DNA of 64,000 bases from Sunxiuqinia sp965372405. Lineage in GTDB: Bacteria; Bacteroidota; Bacteroidia; Bacteroidales; Prolixibacteraceae. The notes beneath the pieces are model-generated. The model saw only the letters and a list, made by a program, of their open reading frames with translations, made no database searches and was not told where the DNA came from. Shown here piece after piece: positions 62,982 through 64,000 of the stretch (positions are counted from its first letter, which is position 1; each line of letters begins with the position of its first letter). The position numbers and the translations under genes are program-made. The stretch lies in contig CBDVCE010000008.1 of the NCBI GenBank assembly GCA_965372405.1, forward strand, positions 31,485 through 95,484, written 5' to 3'.

Positions 62982-64000
62982 ATGGGAAACGATTCGCATA
63001 AAGAAATTCAAAAGTTAAGGGAAGAGAACAAAAAGTTGAAAGCTGAACTTCAACAAACAACCGAAAGACTAAATGTTCAGAATGAATTAATAAAAAATTC
63101 ACCTTTCCTGGCATGGGCTGTTAATGAAAAATTTGAGTTTATATTTATAAGTCCAGCGTTTAAAGAACGCTATGAGCAGATTTTTGACTACAAACTCATT
63201 TCTGGGCAGAAAATGCTTGAGTCTATTCCACCTGAATACATCCCTGTATGGAAAGAGCGATTTGCAAAAGCAATAAAAGGAGAAGAGCTTATCGTTGATG
63301 AAACCGTTCCATTGGCTGATTTTACAAAACATTACCGCTTACATATTTCGCCAATAAGAGACAAAGAGAAGATCACGGGAATACAGGTTTTTACAAATGA
63401 TATTACCCAAATAATTGAAGCTGAGAACAAAGAAATAAGCAGTCTTAAAAAATTTCACAAAATACTTCAGCATGTTGAAGATGTATATTATGAGATTGAT
63501 ATGAATGGTAAAATCCTTGATGTAAGTTCGGCTATTGATAAATTTACATCATACACTAGGGAAGAGGTGATCGGCACCAACATGCAAAATTTCTATGCTA
63601 ATCCAAAAGACAGAGAGTCCTTATTGAAAGAAATATCAGCTAAAGGTCAAGTTAAAAACTATATTATTAAGGCCATAGACAAAGGTAAAAAGCATAAGAT
63701 TTTTTCCATAAATGCATCTTTAATCAAAGATGACTCAGGTCAATCGGTAAAAATTGCAGGTATTCTAAGGGACGTAACAGAAATCGAACAGATTAATAAG
63801 GATTTAAGATGGCTTCGCAGAGCCATTGAACACAGTCCTGTTTCAATTATTATTACAGATATAAATGGAGATATTGAATACACAAATCCTTTTTTCACAA
63901 AGACGACTGGATACACCAAAGAAGAAATTTTAGGTAAAAACCCTACAGTAATGAACTACCCCGGGGCAGAGCCCACGAGGTATCAAAAAAGAGTCAGTTG
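62982..64000 (+). CDS. Multi-PAS sensor protein (probable histidine kinase), cut by window edge
   Basis: 339 codons from ATG 62982, open to the window end. A short coiled coil (QKLREENKKLKAELQQTTER) is followed by three PAS domains: about 35-150 (FLAWAVNEKFEFIFISPAF), 155-270 (KILQHVEDVYYEIDMNGKILDVS) and 275-end (AIEHSPVSIIITDINGDIEYTNPFFTKTTGYTKEEILGKNP). The kinase part would lie beyond the edge. After GKNP the sequence reads TVMNYPGAEPTRYQ, which is encoded by a REP-like repeat rather than the usual PAS continuation. The repeat may disrupt or extend this PAS domain. Confidence 0.9.
   Translation, partial: MGNDSHKEIQKLREENKKLKAELQQTTERLNVQNELIKNSPFLAWAVNEKFEFIFISPAFKERYEQIFDYKLISGQKMLESIPPEYIPVWKERFAKAIKGEELIVDETVPLADFTKHYRLHISPIRDKEKITGIQVFTNDITQIIEAENKEISSLKKFHKILQHVEDVYYEIDMNGKILDVSSAIDKFTSYTREEVIGTNMQNFYANPKDRESLLKEISAKGQVKNYIIKAIDKGKKHKIFSINASLIKDDSGQSVKIAGILRDVTEIEQINKDLRWLRRAIEHSPVSIIITDINGDIEYTNPFFTKTTGYTKEEILGKNPTVMNYPGAEPTRYQKRVS
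63948..63986. repeat. REP-like palindrome, copy B, inside a PAS-coding sequence
   Basis: GTAATGAACTACCCCGGGGC continues to AGAGCCCACGAGGTATCAA. It matches copy A (19711-19747) apart from a few substitutions and two extra bases. The hairpin pairs TACC with GGTA and GGGC with GCCC. It stays in frame through the PAS domain in the part visible. Confidence 0.75.

Overview
The window looks like a chromosomal segment of an AT-rich Bacteroidota, most likely an order Marinilabiliales / Prolixibacteraceae-type marine or sediment bacterium. That placement is inference. The evidence is family content typical of the phylum: a TonB-dependent receptor with a carboxypeptidase-regulatory N-domain, a FecI/FecR pair with a FecR C-domain of Bacteroidetes type, WbqC, DUF5606, DUF349, a large signal peptidase I, head-GIN (DUF2807) and SIMPL proteins, lipoprotein signal peptides, and mostly absent Shine-Dalgarno sequences. 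No tRNA, rRNA or CRISPR array was recognised.

Layout. 1-4.4 kb: a truncated DUF255 thioredoxin-like protein, PhzF, and an outer-membrane TonB-dependent receptor (all minus). 4.7-12.2 kb: a polysaccharide-breakdown patch with a heparinase II/III-like lyase and a PL8-type lyase in tandem (plus), a head-GIN protein, and a DUF4838 lipoprotein with a C-terminal discoidin-like module (minus). 12.2-17.9 kb: a minus-strand housekeeping run of U32 family protein, dapB, lepB, a LapA-like membrane protein and WbqC. 18-20.3 kb: a gene-poor, decayed-looking stretch with the remnant of a possible GH88/105 gene, a nitrilase-family gene, short palindromic repeats and a long nested inverted repeat. 20.3-32.3 kb: sulfatase, argS, an OmpA protein with thrombospondin type-3 repeats, a DnaQ-like exonuclease, DUF5606, an SSS symporter, mutS2, a CheY-like receiver, and an AGCS symporter. 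32.6-39.3 kb: a compact three-gene signalling operon of CheR methyltransferase, a membrane hybrid histidine kinase with two receivers, and a receiver-PAS-PAS-GAF-PAS-kinase.

39.6-46.1 kb: two small proteins (one PspC), then tex, dinB, folD and ffh on the minus strand, and a small Cys-containing protein. 46.4-48.7 kb: an ECF sigma factor with its FecR anti-sigma factor but no SusC/SusD partner, and a YkgJ Cys-cluster protein. 48.7-57.7 kb: an M49-like metallopeptidase lipoprotein, a monooxygenase-fold protein, an SNase-like nuclease, yidC, pyrG, a DUF349 protein and Hsp20. 57.9-64 kb: trmD, an AddB-like nuclease, a SIMPL protein, a cytochrome c lipoprotein and a truncated multi-PAS sensor protein.

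How the genes may work together: the two lyases, the sulfatase, the DUF4838 protein and the GH88/105 remnant fit breakdown of a sulfated uronate-containing glycan, but they are scattered and lack SusC/SusD, so this is not a classical polysaccharide utilisation locus. The strongest unusual signals are: the nitrilase gene as an isolated unit bounded by inverted TAACGAT-type motifs among decayed DNA; a REP-like palindrome present both in that region and inside the PAS-coding sequence at the right window edge; the CheR/hybrid-kinase operon with no chemotaxis neighbours; and the orphan sigma/anti-sigma pair. I did not find a clear new defence or mobile system.
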